This document shows positions 47,359 to 48,295 of a stretch of DNA of 48,295 nucleotides, piece by piece. Both the position numbers and the translations under genes were made by a program. The notes under the pieces are model-generated. The model was given only the letters and a program-made list of their open reading frames with translations, was not told the origin of the DNA and did not search any database. Each line of letters starts with the position of its first letter. The first letter of the stretch is position 1. Location of the stretch: contig NZ_SMKK01000036.1 of assembly GCF_004348425.1 (NCBI RefSeq), positions 1 through 48,295 of the forward strand, given 5' to 3'. The stretch comes from Actinomadura sp. 7K507. GTDB lineage: Bacteria; Actinomycetota; Actinomycetes; Streptosporangiales; Streptosporangiaceae.

Positions 47359-48189
47359 GTGGAGGTTGATGTTGCCGGTGGGACATCCCGCCGCAGAGCG
47401 CTCTTGATCTTGGGGGCGGTGACCGGCCTCACCGCCCTCGGCGCGGACGGCGCCCGCCCGCAGGACGGGTCGTCGGCAGCGGCGCAGACGGTTCCGCGGG
47501 CCAGACCGCCCATCAAGCCGACACCGACGCCGACCCCCACGCCGACACCGCGTCCCGCGGCCTGGACGCCGGCGAAGCTGACCGCGCTGGAGACGCCCGT
47601 CCGGGAACTGTCCCAGCTGTCGCCGGCGGCGCCGCCGAAGTCGATCGCGCTGACCCTCGACGACGGGCCCCATCCGGAGTGGACGCCGCGGATCCTCGAC
47701 CTGCTGGCCGAGGAGGAGGTCCGCGCGACGTTCTTCATCGTCGGCGAGCAGGTCAAGGAGCATCCGAAGCTGACCCGCCGCATCGCCGACTCGGGGCACC
47801 AGATCTGCAACCACACCGAGACGCACCCGATGTCCTTCGACGGGCTGCCGAAGAAGAAGGTGCGCAAGGAGATCGTCGACGCGCACGACCGGATCGCCGA
47901 CGCGACCGGCGTCGTGCCGCAGTTCTTCCGGTCGCCGGGCGGAGCCTGGTCCAAGACCATCCTCGAACTGACCGCCGAGCACGACATGCTGCCGATCGAC
48001 CGGGCCGTCGACCCGCGCGACTGGGCGCGGCCGGGCGTCCGGCGCATCCGCAAGGCCCTCCTCAAGGGCAAGGACGGCGAGATCCTCCTGTGCCACGACG
48101 GCGGCGGCGACCGCTCCCAGACCCTCAAGGCCCTGGGTGACGCCATCCCGAAACTGAAGAAGCGCGGCCTCACCTTCGTCACCCTCTGA
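47359..48189 (+). CDS. Secreted polysaccharide deacetylase (NodB domain)
   Basis: 276 residues from GTG 47359. The start VEVDVAGGTSRRRALLILGA resembles a Tat signal, and a Pro/Thr linker (KPTPTPTPTPTPRP) follows. The NodB domain has all five motifs: LTLDDGPHP (about 98-106, catalytic and metal Asp), NHTETHP (metal His pair), RSPGGAWS, DPRDWARPG and LLCHDGGGDRSQT. It removes acetyl groups from cell-wall peptidoglycan or chitin-like polymers outside the membrane. Confidence 0.93.
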   Translation: MEVDVAGGTSRRRALLILGAVTGLTALGADGARPQDGSSAAAQTVPRARPPIKPTPTPTPTPTPRPAAWTPAKLTALETPVRELSQLSPAAPPKSIALTLDDGPHPEWTPRILDLLAEEEVRATFFIVGEQVKEHPKLTRRIADSGHQICNHTETHPMSFDGLPKKKVRKEIVDAHDRIADATGVVPQFFRSPGGAWSKTILELTAEHDMLPIDRAVDPRDWARPGVRRIRKALLKGKDGEILLCHDGGGDRSQTLKALGDAIPKLKKRGLTFVTL

Positions 48190-48216
48190 CGGAGGCAAGG
48201 CCGCGCGACTCCGCTC

Positions 48217-48295
48217 CTACCTGTGCGGGACGAGGGGCCGGGGGTACTGCGAAGGCCGTACCGGCTGCGGCTCCGGGGCCGGTTCGGGGGTGGTG
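48217..48295 (-). CDS. Proline-rich C-terminal end of a gene entering from the right
   Basis: On the reverse strand a frame open to the window edge reads PEPAPEPQPVRPSQYPRP, then LVPHR and TAG at 48219-48217. The Pro/Glu/Gln composition is typical of disordered actinomycete protein tails. Nothing can be said of its function. Confidence 0.35.
   Translation of the reverse strand, partial: TTPEPAPEPQPVRPSQYPRPLVPHR

Overview
The window is high-GC DNA with dense, often overlapping genes, many GTG starts, leaderless-looking promoters and typical actinomycete families: a LAL-type LuxR regulator, an ECF sigma factor with a DGPF partner, a cobalamin-riboswitch-controlled nrdAB, MMPL, YcnI/CopC and a monooxygenase-hemoglobin fusion. 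It looks like chromosomal sequence from a filamentous actinomycete of the Actinomadura/Streptosporangiales type. That placement is inference from gene content and style.

Region 1 (1-11985) is the most unusual part. After the tail of a LAL-type LuxR regulator and a tandem-duplicated sensor kinase comes a tightly coupled forward operon. It encodes a fatty-acyl-reductase-like SDR fused to a HAD phosphatase, a zinc alcohol dehydrogenase, a long divergent LarA homologue and a PlsC-type acyltransferase. Converging on it is a reverse operon with four 4-base overlaps or equivalents: larE, two different larB paralogues, and a larC that stops after its N-terminal domain. Together these make the nickel-pincer nucleotide (NPN) cofactor and the enzyme expected to use it. 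Both operons start behind nearly the same 20-base operator-like element at the same distance from the same -10 box. The LarA homologue keeps the cofactor lysine and nickel-ligand histidine but lacks several lactate-binding and catalytic residues. The two LarB paralogues have complementary sets of active-site motifs. This points to an NPN-dependent reaction on a non-lactate, perhaps lipid, substrate.

Region 2 (12000-20250) holds a small basic repeat protein, a NarL-type two-component system, a secreted tripeptidyl-aminopeptidase-like hydrolase, a HEAT-repeat protein, a truncated TnpB-like transposase remnant, a membrane acyltransferase-3 protein, an STM4015-like leucine-rich protein, and a second, shorter member of the small repeat-protein family.

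Region 3 (20366-29060) has an EamA/MFS exporter pair divergent from a MarR regulator with a strong palindromic operator, then class Ia ribonucleotide reductase nrdAB under candidate NrdR boxes and a cobalamin riboswitch, then a putative copper-handling set (His/Met-rich membrane protein, YcnI, CopC).

Region 4 (29072-37649) carries a monooxygenase-truncated hemoglobin fusion, an MMPL exporter with its TetR regulator, a TetR/SDR divergent pair with two matched operators, a DGPF protein with an ECF42-type sigma factor, a membrane protein with a winged-helix regulator, and an APH-like kinase.

Region 5 (37728-48295) has an asparagine-synthetase-like protein without the glutaminase cysteine, an EF-hand protein, two coupled acyl-CoA ligases followed by a GAF-LuxR regulator, a TetR regulator, a FetB-like permease with a D-threonine-aldolase-like PLP enzyme, a secreted polysaccharide deacetylase, and the proline-rich end of a further reverse-strand gene.
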